A stretch of DNA of 64,000 nt. Origin: Pseudomonas sp. MM213 (GTDB taxonomy: Bacteria; Pseudomonadota; Gammaproteobacteria; Pseudomonadales; Pseudomonadaceae). The notes under the pieces are model-generated. The model was not told the origin of the DNA and did no database searches. It saw only the letters and a program-made list of their open reading frames with translations. A program made the translations under genes and the position numbers. Position 1 is the stretch's first letter, and each line of letters opens with the position of its first letter. The stretch spans positions 3,348,001 to 3,412,000 of the forward strand of contig NZ_CP081943.1 in the NCBI RefSeq assembly GCF_020423045.1, in the 5' to 3' direction. Positions 21,662-31,600 of this stretch are shown here, one piece after another.

Positions 21662-23170
21662 TCACCAGCGAAGCGCCTTGATCGGGGCCGGTTCTTTCAT
21701 GACGATAAAACCGTAGTCCCCCAGCAGGTAAATCCTGTAGTACGGGCGCTCCAGCAACGGCGGATACCCCAGATAACCCACCCGTGTCGCATTGCGGCGC
21801 TCCTTCTCCGCGACCACGTTGGTGATGCCGAGCTTCGGCAGATTTTCGGCCAGCATGAAAAAGTCGATGTTCAGCAGATAGTGCAGCACCGGCATTTGCT
21901 TGAACGAACCTGCGGCCCCCGACAGCCAGTGATCGGAATACGTCACCGACATGTAAATCCGCTTGGCCTCACGCAATTCCCGATGCGTCGAAATGTCGTG
22001 CTCAAGGCTGAACAGTGCGCTGGTGCTGAAGGCTTTCTGTACCGTCAGCACCCGACCGTAAGCGAACGACAGCGACAGCATCGCCAGCAGTGGCACCGCC
22101 AGCAACAGCGTCAGTCGTTCATGGATTTGCGCCAGCGCCAGATGGCTCAAGTAGAACAACAGCATCAATAAAACCGCGAAGCCCATCAGGGTTCGAGCGC
22201 CCTCGTTGAAGTCGCGGAAAAACAGCGCGACGCCGGACACCAGCAGCGTCATGACCGGCAAGGTCAGCAGACACAACAGGCCGATCAACGCTTTCTTCGG
22301 CCCACTGTCCTGACGCTTCCACACTTTAAGCCCCAATTGCACAGCACCGACGATGGCACACAGCAACAGCGCGGCGAACACCCAGACCAATCCGCCATGA
22401 AACAGCAGCACGACTTTTTCCAGCACTCTGCCGATGTTGATCTGCAGTTGCAGCAGCGGCGCGGCGGTCCAGTTCAACAGCAGCGCGCGATCCTGCGCCA
22501 TGAACGCCACGGCGCTGACGCAATACATCAACCAGCCCATGGTGACCTGCGCCAGTTTCCAGCCGATCAGCCTGCACAACTGCGGCCAGGCCAAACGGTC
22601 ATTTACGCCGCGCAGCAGTTCCAGGCAACACAATCCCACAAACACATTGAGGCTGATCTGATACAGCCCCAGCGCCAGTGCAATCAGGAACGAAGGCACC
22701 AGCCATTGCAGGCTGCGCGAAGGATGACGAAAGGTGATCGCGTAGATCACCGCCACCAGGCTCAGGGCCATGGCGGGACCGTCATATTGATAAGACAGGT
22801 TTTGCAGAAAAAACGGGTTGTACCAGAGGGGCAACGGCACCAGGCAACAGGCGAGCGTCGGTTGCGCAAAGTAATGAAACGTCAGCCGGGTCAGTGCCGA
22901 GGCCATGGCCAGCGTGGCGATCAATAGCGGCAAGGGAAAGATGTTAGGCGCCGCGTTGCCGAAGGTGAGCAGGTTGTAGAACAGCTGGGTAAACAGGCGA
23001 CCCTGCTCCGCCCAGGCCATGCCCGCCGACAGGGATCGCCAGTTATCATCGATGTACGGGTAGTCCGCAATAATCAGCGGCAGCACATACAGCAACGTCG
23101 CGAGCAGAAAAAACAACCAGACCTGTCGGCCGCCGAGTTCCTTGCCGAGCACATCGCGAAATCGGCCCAT
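21662..23170 (-). CDS. GtrII-type membrane glucosyltransferase
   Basis: A 502-residue membrane protein with about ten to twelve hydrophobic helices. An early acidic pair in YPYIDDNWRSL resembles the catalytic loop of GT-C glycosyltransferases, and the general form matches the glucosyltransferase II (Gtr) family that adds glucose from a lipid carrier to O-antigen or another surface glycan in the periplasm. The start at 23170 lies one base beyond the stop of the GtrB-like gene, so the two are co-translated; the longer reading just runs back through gtrB. The acceptor glycan is unknown. Confidence 0.82.
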   Translation of the reverse strand: MGRFRDVLGKELGGRQVWLFFLLATLLYVLPLIIADYPYIDDNWRSLSAGMAWAEQGRLFTQLFYNLLTFGNAAPNIFPLPLLIATLAMASALTRLTFHYFAQPTLACCLVPLPLWYNPFFLQNLSYQYDGPAMALSLVAVIYAITFRHPSRSLQWLVPSFLIALALGLYQISLNVFVGLCCLELLRGVNDRLAWPQLCRLIGWKLAQVTMGWLMYCVSAVAFMAQDRALLLNWTAAPLLQLQINIGRVLEKVVLLFHGGLVWVFAALLLCAIVGAVQLGLKVWKRQDSGPKKALIGLLCLLTLPVMTLLVSGVALFFRDFNEGARTLMGFAVLLMLLFYLSHLALAQIHERLTLLLAVPLLAMLSLSFAYGRVLTVQKAFSTSALFSLEHDISTHRELREAKRIYMSVTYSDHWLSGAAGSFKQMPVLHYLLNIDFFMLAENLPKLGITNVVAEKERRNATRVGYLGYPPLLERPYYRIYLLGDYGFIVMKEPAPIKALRW

Positions 23171-23171
23171 G

Positions 23172-24113
23172 CTAAAGCCCGAGCCGGTCTTTGCCGCCGA
23201 CGATGTCTTTGACCACGTAGCGCGGCCGGTGCTTGGCCTCGATGTAGATCCGGCCGACGTACTCACCGAGGATGCCGATACCAATCAACTGCACACCGCC
23301 AAGAAACAGAATGGCGGTCATCAACGATGGGTAACCGGGTACGCTGTTGCCGAAGAAAATCTTGTCCAGCACCATGTACACCGCGTAAAGCACCGCGAAA
23401 ATCGAAATGCCGCCGCCGACGTACGTCCACAAACGCAGCGGCACAGTGCTGAACGACGTCACCCCTTCGAGTGCCAGGTTCCACAGTTTCCAGCCATTGA
23501 ACTTGCTGCTGCCGGCCACGCGCCCGGCGCGTTCGTACTCCACCACCGCGGTGGTGAACCCGGCCCACGACAACACGCCTTTCATGAACAATTGATGCTC
23601 GGGCAGTGCGCGGATCACGTTGACTACCTTGCGATCCATCAAGCGGAAATCACCGACGTTTTCTTCGATCCGGGTGTACGCGATACGGTTCAGCACGTGG
23701 TAGAACAGCGCCGCGCTGTGGCGCTTGAGGTAACCGTCGGTGGCCCGGTTGCGGCGTTTGGCGAGCACCACGTCCGCGCCCTTTTGCCACTCGTCAATCA
23801 ACAGCGGAATGACGCTGATCGGGTCCTGCAAGTCGACGTCCATGGGGATCACCGCATCGCCAGAAGCGTATTCCAGGCCGGCGAACAACGCCGGTTCCTT
23901 GCCGAAATTGCGCGAAAAGTTGATCAACAACACATGCTCGTCGACCTGCGCCAGGGCCTTGACCTGCTCGGCCGTCCGGTCCGAGCTGCCATCGTTGATG
24001 AATACGATCTCGATCTCGTCGCCGCCCAGCCTCAACTCGCGCTGCACCGCCTGATAAAACAGGCTGATCGCTTGCTCTTCGTTGAAGACCGGAACGATCA
24101 GCGAAACCTTCAC
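23172..24113 (-). CDS. gtrB: bactoprenol glucosyltransferase, GtrB-like
   Basis: A 313-residue family 2 glycosyltransferase with the nucleotide-sugar-binding start ([10 protein letters not shown]), the metal-binding region (MDVDLQDP) and two C-terminal transmembrane helices (about 230-255 and 264-290), the GtrB architecture. GtrB moves glucose from UDP-glucose to undecaprenyl phosphate on the inner face of the membrane, providing donor for the GtrII-type enzyme just downstream. Start is GTG at 24113 with CAGGAG ten bases upstream. No GtrA flippase gene is present in the window, so the usual three-gene set is incomplete here. Confidence 0.88.
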   Translation of the reverse strand: MKVSLIVPVFNEEQAISLFYQAVQRELRLGGDEIEIVFINDGSSDRTAEQVKALAQVDEHVLLINFSRNFGKEPALFAGLEYASGDAVIPMDVDLQDPISVIPLLIDEWQKGADVVLAKRRNRATDGYLKRHSAALFYHVLNRIAYTRIEENVGDFRLMDRKVVNVIRALPEHQLFMKGVLSWAGFTTAVVEYERAGRVAGSSKFNGWKLWNLALEGVTSFSTVPLRLWTYVGGGISIFAVLYAVYMVLDKIFFGNSVPGYPSLMTAILFLGGVQLIGIGILGEYVGRIYIEAKHRPRYVVKDIVGGKDRLGL

Positions 24114-24281
24114 GTTTCACGCTCCTGAACCATGCTCGGTAAAGATTCGACAGCTGCCATGCACCATTATTCGGGCACGCCATCGAGCTGGCAGACCAGC
24201 GGATGGATTCTTTCAGCCAGTCACATCTGAGACATTCAGTAATAGCGTGTTTTTTGCAATTGTCGTCGAATCGCGCCACCC

Positions 24282-24307
24282 TGCGCGCCGCCGATGCGCG
24301 GCGCGCA
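24282..24307. promoter_or_regulatory. 10-bp GC-rich hairpin upstream of the opgC-like gene
   Basis: Perfect stem TGCGCGCCGC / GCGGCGCGCA with a six-base loop, followed by CCTTTT, 55 bases before the ATG at 24362. On the plus strand it resembles a weak intrinsic terminator or attenuator; it may instead be a chance or operator palindrome. Confidence 0.5.
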
Positions 24308-24361
24308 CCTTTTGCAGCGCTGACCACTCCTTATTCAACACCCGTTCACGAGCCCGCTGTC

Positions 24362-25510
24362 ATGACGTTTGAACGCGATCACCGAATCGACTTTTTTCGA
24401 GGCCTGGCGCTGATCTTCATCTTCTGGGATCACGTGCCTCACAACCCCCTCGGTCAAATCACCCCGCGTAACTTCGGTTTCAGCGATGCCGCGGAAATTT
24501 TCGTGTTTCTCGCCGGTTACGCGGCGGTCCTGGCCTACGGGAAAATCTTCCGACGGGACGGTTATCTGATTGCCTGCGTGAAGATTCTGCGCCGCGCCTG
24601 GGTGCTCTACGTGGTGCATATTTTCTTGCTGGCGATGCTGATGGGCATCGTGTTCTTCGCCAACAGCCATGTGGAAACGAGGGATCTGGTGGAGGAAATG
24701 GGCATGCACCACTTCATCACCAACCCGCAGCAAGCCCTGGTCGATGAACTGCTGCTGCGCTTCAAGCCGAACCTCATGGACCCCCTCCCGCTGTACATCG
24801 TGCTGCTGGCCGGCTTGCCGCTGGCGCTGCCGATGCTGGTGCGCAAACCATGGGCGGTGGTGGCCGTGTCGTTGACCGTGTACCTGCTGGCGCCGTGGTT
24901 CGGCTGGAACCTGGCGGCCATCAAGGATGGCGTGTGGTATTTCAATCCCGTGGTCTGGCAGCTGCTGTTTGTGTTGGGCGGCGCGGCGGCGACTTACGGG
25001 CAGCGCCCCCGATTACCTGACGCGCGCCCGTTGCTGCGCCGGCCGTTGTTTGTCAGTGCCGTAGTGTATGTGGTGGTTACCGGCGTGCTGACCGTCTCCT
25101 GGCGATGGCCGGAAATACATGATGCGCTGATGCCTGCGTGGCTGAGCAACCTGTTGTACCCGATCAGCAAGACTGACTTGTCGCCGGTGCGGTTGCTGCA
25201 CTTCCTGGCGCTGGCGTATGTCACGGCGAAACTGTTGCCCGATACCGGCTGGACGCAAAACTGGCTGGCGCAGCAAAGTTGTCGCATGGGGCGTTATTCG
25301 CTGGAAATCTTCTGCCTCGGCGTGTTGCTGGCGCCGTTGGCGGACATGGTCAATGCCATGACCGACGATGCGTTTGCCATGCAGATATTCACCGCCTTGG
25401 TGGGTGCGGGGTTGATGGCGTTGTTGGGGGCCTGGCTGGAGTTCAATAAACGGTTGAACCAGCCGGTCAACAGGTCGCAGCGTTCGGTAGCTGAACGGAT
25501 CCCGCTGTAG
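24362..25510 (+). CDS. OpgC-domain membrane protein
   Basis: A 382-residue inner-membrane protein with about ten hydrophobic segments and the OpgC/acyltransferase-like start RDHRIDFFRGLALIFIFWDH, where the conserved Arg and His are seen. OpgC adds succinyl groups to periplasmic glucans in E. coli; similar Pseudomonas proteins carry the same domain name without proof of substrate. ATG at 24362 is chosen from the domain start, although the frame is open for 53 more codons upstream through a strong hairpin. It diverges from the gtr pair. The ribosome-binding site is weak. Confidence 0.87.
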   Translation: MTFERDHRIDFFRGLALIFIFWDHVPHNPLGQITPRNFGFSDAAEIFVFLAGYAAVLAYGKIFRRDGYLIACVKILRRAWVLYVVHIFLLAMLMGIVFFANSHVETRDLVEEMGMHHFITNPQQALVDELLLRFKPNLMDPLPLYIVLLAGLPLALPMLVRKPWAVVAVSLTVYLLAPWFGWNLAAIKDGVWYFNPVVWQLLFVLGGAAATYGQRPRLPDARPLLRRPLFVSAVVYVVVTGVLTVSWRWPEIHDALMPAWLSNLLYPISKTDLSPVRLLHFLALAYVTAKLLPDTGWTQNWLAQQSCRMGRYSLEIFCLGVLLAPLADMVNAMTDDAFAMQIFTALVGAGLMALLGAWLEFNKRLNQPVNRSQRSVAERIPL

Positions 25511-25532
25511 GAGCTGGCTTGCCAGCGATGGC
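25506..25532 (+). repeat. single REP sequence
   Basis: TGTAGGAGCTGGCTTGCCAGCGATGG overlapping the stop region of the opgC-like gene; no inverted partner within 100 bp in the usual place. Confidence 0.75.
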
Positions 25533-25565
25533 GGCCTGACAGCCGACCAATCTCTTGCTGGTGTA

Positions 25566-25827
25566 CATATCCGTTTCTGCGGTAACGGCCTCTAATGGTT
25601 TCGCCCTTACGGCGAGTCACTTGGAAAAGCCCCAAGTAACCAAGGGCTCTTGCCCCTTTCGTTCGGTGGCTCGCTAATGCTCGCCATGCCCTCGCTCCGG
25701 TCCTGCTCCGTGGGCCCGCCGCCATCGGCCATCCATGGCCGGGGGCGGCTAACCCGGCATCCATGCCGGGTTGCCCACTACGCAGAACCTGCGCTCGGCC
25801 TCTCGAGGGGGCGCTCAGATCAAAAGC
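25566..25827 (+). repeat. left arm of a long imperfect inverted repeat
   Basis: About 260 bp running from CATATCCG to AGATCAAAAGC. It pairs as reverse complement with 26056-26322, sharing stretches such as TTTCGCCCTTACGGCGAGTC, CGGCCATCC-like blocks and ACCCGGCATCCATGCCGGGTT (itself a palindrome). No protein of known type is encoded. This kind of unit, holding GTTTCGCCCTTACGGCGAGTC, recurs in fluorescent pseudomonads; I cannot name its family with certainty. Confidence 0.8.
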
Positions 25828-25886
25828 GGAAGGCGAGCTAACGCTCGGCCTGATGAGTGGTGGAAATCAAAAGCGCACGCAGATCC

Positions 25887-25992
25887 CTGTAGGAGCCGGC
25901 TTGCTGGCGATGGCGGTGGATCAGTCAACGTATGTATTGGCTGGACGGACGCAATCGTCGGAACGCCGCCCGCAGCAAGCCGGCTCCTACAG
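25887..25992. repeat. REPIN inside the long inverted repeat
   Basis: REP pair (CTGTAGGAGCCGGCTTGCTGG ... GCAAGCCGGCTCCTACAG) located in the loop between the two long arms; the right half carries the TCGGAACGCCGCCCGCAGC variant. Confidence 0.85.
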
Positions 25993-26055
25993 GGGAATGC
26001 GTACGATCATAGACACAGGTCGGCTGGCAGGCCGCCTCGCTTTGGCTTTTGCTTG

Positions 26056-26322
26056 GCTTTTGATTTTGATCTGCCCCGTCGGGAGGCCGAGTGGAGGTTC
26101 TGCGCAGTGGGCAACCCGGCATGGATGCCGGGTTAGCCGCCCCCGGCCAGGGATGGCCGATGGCGGCGGGCCCACGGAGCAGGACCGGAGCGAGGGCATG
26201 GCGAGCCTTAGCGAGCCACCGTACGTCAGGGGCAAAGCCTTTTGGTTCCTTTTCGGCGTTTGGAAAAGGGACTCGCCGTAAGGGCGAAACCGCCAGCCGC
26301 CGTCACCGCAGCAACGGATATG
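26056..26322 (-). repeat. right arm of the long imperfect inverted repeat
   Basis: Reverse complement of 25566-25827 with scattered mismatches and small gaps; begins GGCTTTTGATTTTGATCTG and ends CGGATATG. The whole structure fills the 830 bp between the opgC-like gene and the permease; nothing else is seen there. Confidence 0.8.
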
Positions 26323-26343
26323 CCCCCATCCGATCCCCAAAAA

Positions 26344-27765
26344 CTATGAAGCCGAACGCACCGCACCTTGCGACACACCAGTCGGCTGCAACTTGAACAC
26401 ATAAAACAATACCGTCAGCAGCACCAAAAACGCCGGCCCCACATACAGCGCCACCCGAGTGTCCGGAAAGTACGCCATCAACCCAACCACCAACACCAAA
26501 AACGCCAGTGCCAGATACGAACTCACCGGGTACAACCACATCTTGTATTTCAACCCGGCCCGCTCGCTGGCGCTCAGGCCATTGCGAAACTTAAGCTGAG
26601 CCAGCAGGATCATCACCCAGGTCCAGATCGCGCCGAAAGTAGCAATGGCCGTCACCCAAACGAAGACTTTTTCAGGCACCAGGTAATTGAGCAGCACCCC
26701 CAGCAACAAGGCGAAAATCGACAGCAACAGCGCACGACGGGGCACCCCGTTGTTCGACGTCTTGGCAAAACCGGCCGGAGCCTGGCCATTCTGCGCCAGG
26801 CTATAGAGCATGCGCCCCGTACTGAAAATGCCGCCATTGCAGGACGACAGTGCAGCGGTGATCACCACGAAGTTGATGATGCCAGCGGCGGTCTTGATGC
26901 CCAGACGCTCAAAGGTCATCACAAACGGACTGCCCTGGGTGCCGATTTCATTCCACGGGTAGATCGACAGAATCACAAACAGCGCGCCGACGTAGAACAG
27001 CAGAATCCGCCAGAACACCGAGCCGATCGCGTTGGGAATGGTCTTCTGCGGGTTCTTCGCTTCTCCGGCGGTCAGGCCGATCATCTCGACGCCGAGGTAG
27101 GCGAACATCACCATTTGCAGGGACATCAACACGCCTTGCACGCCGTTCGGCATGAAGCCGCCGTGAGCCCAGAGATTGGAAATCCCCAACGCCACGCCGT
27201 CGTTACCGAAACCGAACGCGATCACGCCGACGCCGCCGATCACCATCGCAATGATCGTGACGATCTTGATCAGGGCGAACCAGAATTCGAATTCACCGAA
27301 GGCTTTTACGGCGATCAGGTTGATCGAGCCCATGCTGACCAACGCGGCAAGTGCCCAGATCCAGCGCGGGACCTCGGGAAACCAGACGCCCATGTACACC
27401 GCCACTGCGGTGATTTCCGCGACACAGGTCACCAGCCACAGGAACCAATAGTTCCAGCCCGTCAGGAACCCCGCCAACGGGCCAAGGTAGTCTTGGGCAT
27501 AACGGCTGAAGGAGCCGGCGACCGGGTTGTGCACAGCCATTTCGCCGAGGGCGCGCATGATCACCAGAATCGCCAGACCGCCGATGATGTAGGACAGCAT
27601 GATGGCCGGGCCAGCCATTTCGATGGCCTTGGCCGAACCGAGAAACAGACCGACACCGATACAGGCACCGAGTGCCATCAAGCGAATATGCCGTTCGCCG
27701 AGTTCGCGTTTAAGCGGGCCGCCCTGAGCGGTCTCGCCGTGGGGCAGGTGATTGCCGACTGGCAT
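26344..27765 (-). CDS. amino acid permease (AroP/ProY-type)
   Basis: A 473-residue permease of the amino acid transporter family with twelve predicted helices. The start (LKRELGERHIRLMALGACIG, then VGLFLGSAKAIEMAGPA) and the EMIGLTAGEAKNPQKTIPNA segment are the hallmarks of the proline/histidine/aromatic/D-serine proton symporters. Exact substrate is not evident; proline-type (ProY) is one option and D-Ala/D-Ser/Gly another. ATG at 27765 is preferred over the longer reading, whose first 43 residues are not permease-like. It stands alone, flanked by repeats. Confidence 0.87.
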   Translation of the reverse strand: MPVGNHLPHGETAQGGPLKRELGERHIRLMALGACIGVGLFLGSAKAIEMAGPAIMLSYIIGGLAILVIMRALGEMAVHNPVAGSFSRYAQDYLGPLAGFLTGWNYWFLWLVTCVAEITAVAVYMGVWFPEVPRWIWALAALVSMGSINLIAVKAFGEFEFWFALIKIVTIIAMVIGGVGVIAFGFGNDGVALGISNLWAHGGFMPNGVQGVLMSLQMVMFAYLGVEMIGLTAGEAKNPQKTIPNAIGSVFWRILLFYVGALFVILSIYPWNEIGTQGSPFVMTFERLGIKTAAGIINFVVITAALSSCNGGIFSTGRMLYSLAQNGQAPAGFAKTSNNGVPRRALLLSIFALLLGVLLNYLVPEKVFVWVTAIATFGAIWTWVMILLAQLKFRNGLSASERAGLKYKMWLYPVSSYLALAFLVLVVGLMAYFPDTRVALYVGPAFLVLLTVLFYVFKLQPTGVSQGAVRSAS

Positions 27766-28123
27766 AGGGGTACAACCTCGTCTTGTTATTGGATATGACC
27801 ACCGAGTGTCGAAGCGCTGACCGATAAGCCATTGCTTGCCTGAAACCGGACCTGCTTCGTGGGCAGAACCGTCCTGCAGGGCAAAACCCTCCAAGATCAG
27901 CGGGACGTGCAGTCTAAAAACCTTCCAGCAGGATATTTCACTCTACAACCCACAATATTCAGCGAGAACTCTCGGCAAAAGCGCGGTTTCTGGAGGTGCA
28001 TTACCTGACTTTTTTGTAGGAATTTTTACCGCTAAAGCGGCACGGAGTATTGCACAGCATTGGTGCATCGTCATGCCCCTACCTAGGCAGCATTTACGTT
28101 GCGATGGCTCTAGTACGGCCCTC
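27766..28123. other. upstream region of the permease with an NtrC-like palindrome
   Basis: About 360 bp without a gene. It holds TGCACAGCATTGGTGCA at 28051-28067, a palindrome with the layout of an NtrC enhancer site (TGCACC-N5-GGTGCA with one change in each half). I searched by eye for a sigma-54 promoter (GG-N10-GC) near the permease start and found no convincing one. Confidence 0.4.
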
Positions 28124-28510
28124 CTGTAGGAGCTGGCTTACCGGCGATGGCGTCCATGAAATCGCCATCGCCAGCAAGCCGGCTCCTACGGATCGGGGAC
28201 ACTGTCCAAAATATCGGGCTCACCTCCCCCCTGTAGGAGCCGGCTTGCCGGCGATGGCGTCCGTGAAATCGCTATCGCCAGCAAGCTGGCTCCTACGGAT
28301 CGGGGACACAGTCCAAAACACCGGGCTCACCTCCCCCCTGTAGGAGCCGGCTTGCCGGCGATGGCGTCCGTGAAATCGCCATCGCCAGCAAGCTGGCTCC
28401 TACGGATCGAGGCGCGACTCAAAATATCGGGCTCACCTCCCCCCTGTAGGAGCCGGCTTGCTGGCGATGGCGTCCATGAAACCGCCATCGCCAACAAGCC
28501 AGCCCCCTGC
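28124..28510. repeat. tandem array of four REPIN units, 107-bp period
   Basis: Units begin at 28124, 28231, 28338 and 28444. Each has a forward REP, a 16-bp core containing GGCGTCC(A/G)TGAAA, an inverted REP, then a linker close to ACGGATCGGGGACACTGTCC with CGGGCTCACCTCCCCC. The fourth unit is cut off after its inverted REP. Linkers are nearly identical, so the array arose by tandem duplication of REPIN plus flank, not by separate insertions. Not a CRISPR: the repeats are adjacent and spacers are repeated too. Confidence 0.93.
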
Positions 28511-28628
28511 AAAAAGAACATTCGCTCACTCCCCGTCAGGGTGAATATTCGATATCCGGGTGTTCACAATTTTTTCACCGGCAGCATCCACCGTCTAAGC
28601 TTCAAACAAGTCCGATCAATCTGCGTGA

Positions 28629-31600
28629 ATGGATCAGTCGACTATGGGCGCGTTATGGCAAACCGATACGAGTAAAACTGTGGTCCCGACTGAACGTGTG
28701 GATGAAGCGCCTATCCCCGAAAAACCCCGTCGTAGTCGTACCAAACACGGGTGGAAGGCGTTTTGGTTGCTGGTGTTGATTATCCTGATTGCTCTGGGGT
28801 TGGCCGCTGCCAGGGAAATGCGTACCTCGAAGTTTCAATCCCGGGAAGCCAGCAAATATGCCGCTACCCTGAGTTACGAACTGAAGCCAGGCCCAAGCGA
28901 CTCCATTCGCTATCCAGGGGCCGGCCCTTTTGACTTGCGTCTGGGCTACAGCTCTCTGGGTGAATTCCTGCCGCGCCTGATCAAGCGCGACTACGTCGTT
29001 GCGGCACAGACCCGCTTTTCCCAACCGTTGATGGACTACACCGACAAAGGCTTTTTCGTGCCCTATGCGGAAAAAATCCAGGCAGGATTGTCGATCACCG
29101 ATTGCCATGCGGCGCCGCTTTATCAGTACAAATACCCGCAGCAGCTCTATTCAAGCTTTGACGCGATTCCGCCGGTGGTGGTCAGCAGTTTGCTGTTCAT
29201 CGAAAACCGCTTCCTGCTCGACCCTCGTCAGCCTCGGGCCAACCCCGCCGTGGATTGGCCACGCTTCGGCATGGCGGCGTGGTCGCAGGTCGCCAAAATG
29301 CTGCACATGCCTGGCCAATCGGCGGGTGGCAGTACCCTCGCGACGCAACTCGAGAAGTATCGACACTCGCCCGACGGCTTGACCGTGTCCGGCGGGGAAA
29401 AAATCCGCCAGATGATTTCCGCCAGCGTGCGCGCCTATCAGGCCGGGCCGGAAACGCTTGCGGCGCGCCAGAACGTGGTGCGTGATTACCTCAACAGCGT
29501 GCCCCTGTCCGCCGTGCCCGGCCACGGGGAAGTACACGGCATGGCCGAAGGTTTGCGTGTCTGGTACGGCGCCGATTTCAACAAGGCCAACGAACGGCTG
29601 GCCAGTACCGACACGGATCCAAAGGCCATGGCGGAAAAAGGCCTGGCCCTGCGTGAAATGCTGTCGTTGATGATTGCCCAGCGCCGCCCTTCCCACTACC
29701 TGACCAAGGGCCGCGATGAGCTGGCCGACCTCACCGACAGCCACATTCGCCTGTTGGCGCAAAACTTTGTGATCGACGCGCCGTTCGCCGCCGCCGCATT
29801 GGCCAGCAAAGTGACCTATCGCGACTGGCAGACCCAGCCGACCATTCAACCGATCGAAACCAACAAAGGCATCAGCGTGGCGCGCAGTCGCCTGGGCGGG
29901 TTGCTCAATCGTCCGCTGTACGACCTCGACCGCCTCGATCTCTCCGCCACCAGCACCCTGCAAGGCGAACTGCAAACCCAGGTCACCGAGTACCTCAAGC
30001 ACTTGGCCGACCCGGCGTTTGCAACGCAGATCGGTTTGATGGGCGAACGCCTGCTCACCCCCACCAGCACCACGCAAGTGCGCTACAGCTTCACGCTGTT
30101 CGAACTGACCCCGGACGGTTCGCGGGTGCGCGTGCAAACCGACAGCACCGATCAGCCATTCGATATCAACGAAGGCAGCAAACTGGAACTGGGCTCCACC
30201 GCGAAAATGCGGGTGCTGACGACTTATCTGCAAATCATTGCCGAGCTGCACGACAAGTACGCCGAAATGACCGTCCCGGAACTGAAGAAAGTCGACGTCC
30301 CGGATCAGGATCGCCTGAGCCGCTGGGCTGTCGATTACCTGATCGAGAACAAGGACCACAACCTGTCGGCCATGCTCAGCGCCGCGCTGGACCGCAAATA
30401 CTCGGCCAGCCCCGGCGAAGCCTTTTTTACCGGCGGCGGGCTGCATACCTTCGTCAACTTCCGCAAGGAAGACAACGGTCGCATACCGACGTTGCGCGAT
30501 GCCCTGCGCGAATCGATCAACCTGCCGTTCATTCGGCTGATGCGTGATCTGGTGCGCTACACCACCTACTCCGGCCCGAACAACAGCGCTGCTCTGCTCG
30601 GGGACGACCGTGATCCTCGGCGCCAGGAATACCTGGCCGAGTTCGCCGACCGCGAGGGCACTTCGTTCCTGCTGAAATTCTGGAAGCGCTACAAAAACAA
30701 GGACACCCAGGCACGGCTCGAAACCTTCCTCGACAGCATGCGCCCGACGCCGATTCGCATGGCTGCGGTGCATCGCTACCTGTTGCCGCAAGCCAGTCAG
30801 GAAAGCTTCAACACCTTCGTGCGCTCGCACCTCTCAGGCGCCAAGCTCACCGAGAAACTCACGGACGAACGCCTGCAACGGCTTTACGAAAATTACAGCC
30901 CAGGCATCTACGATTTGCCGGACCAGGGCTTCATCGCCAAGGTTCACCCGCTGGAATTGTGGCTGATCGGTTATTTGTTGAATCATCCTGACGCCAAGTG
31001 GAGCGAAATCGTCAAGGCCAGCCAGTTTGAACGCCAGGAAGTCTATAGCTGGCTATTCAAAAGCAAGCATAAGGGTGCCCGTGATGGCCGCATCCGCACC
31101 ATGCTGGAGATCGAGGCGTTTCTCGACATTCACGCGCGCTGGCAGAAAGTCGGCTATCCGTTCGATCACCTGGTGCCCTCGCTGGCCACCGCCATCGGCA
31201 GTTCCGGCGACCGCCCGGCCGCGTTGGCGGAGCTGATCGGCACCATCCTCAACGACGGCGTGCGCATGCCGACACTGCGCATCGACAGCCTGCATTTCGC
31301 GGCGAATACGCCCTATGAAACCAAGCTGATCAACGACCCGGATGTGGGTAAACGGGTGATGCCGTCCGAAGTGGCCACGGCCATGCGCGAGGCCTTGTCG
31401 CACGTGGTGGACGCGGGTACGGCCAAACGTGTTTCCGGCAGTTTCATCACCCCCGATGGCAAGCCGCTGGCCATGGGCGGCAAGACCGGGACCGGTGACA
31501 ACCGCATCGAAGCCATTGGTTCCGGTGGGCGAATCTTGAGTTCGAAGTCGATCAACCGTACGGCCACCTTTGTGTTTTATATCGGTGATAGCCACTTCGG

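Noticed and set aside
25650..26396. several 60-170-codon frames in the 25.5-26.4 kb gap
   Set aside because: All lie in the arms of the long inverted repeat; the two arms give the same peptide pieces in mirror image, as expected of repeat DNA.
27766..28123. sigma-54 promoter for the permease
   Set aside because: No GG-N10-GC element with suitable flanks was seen between the NtrC-like palindrome and the start.
28124..28510. CRISPR-like array
   Set aside because: Units are 107 bp, the would-be spacers are the same in each unit, and the palindromes are REP sequences; no cas genes are present.
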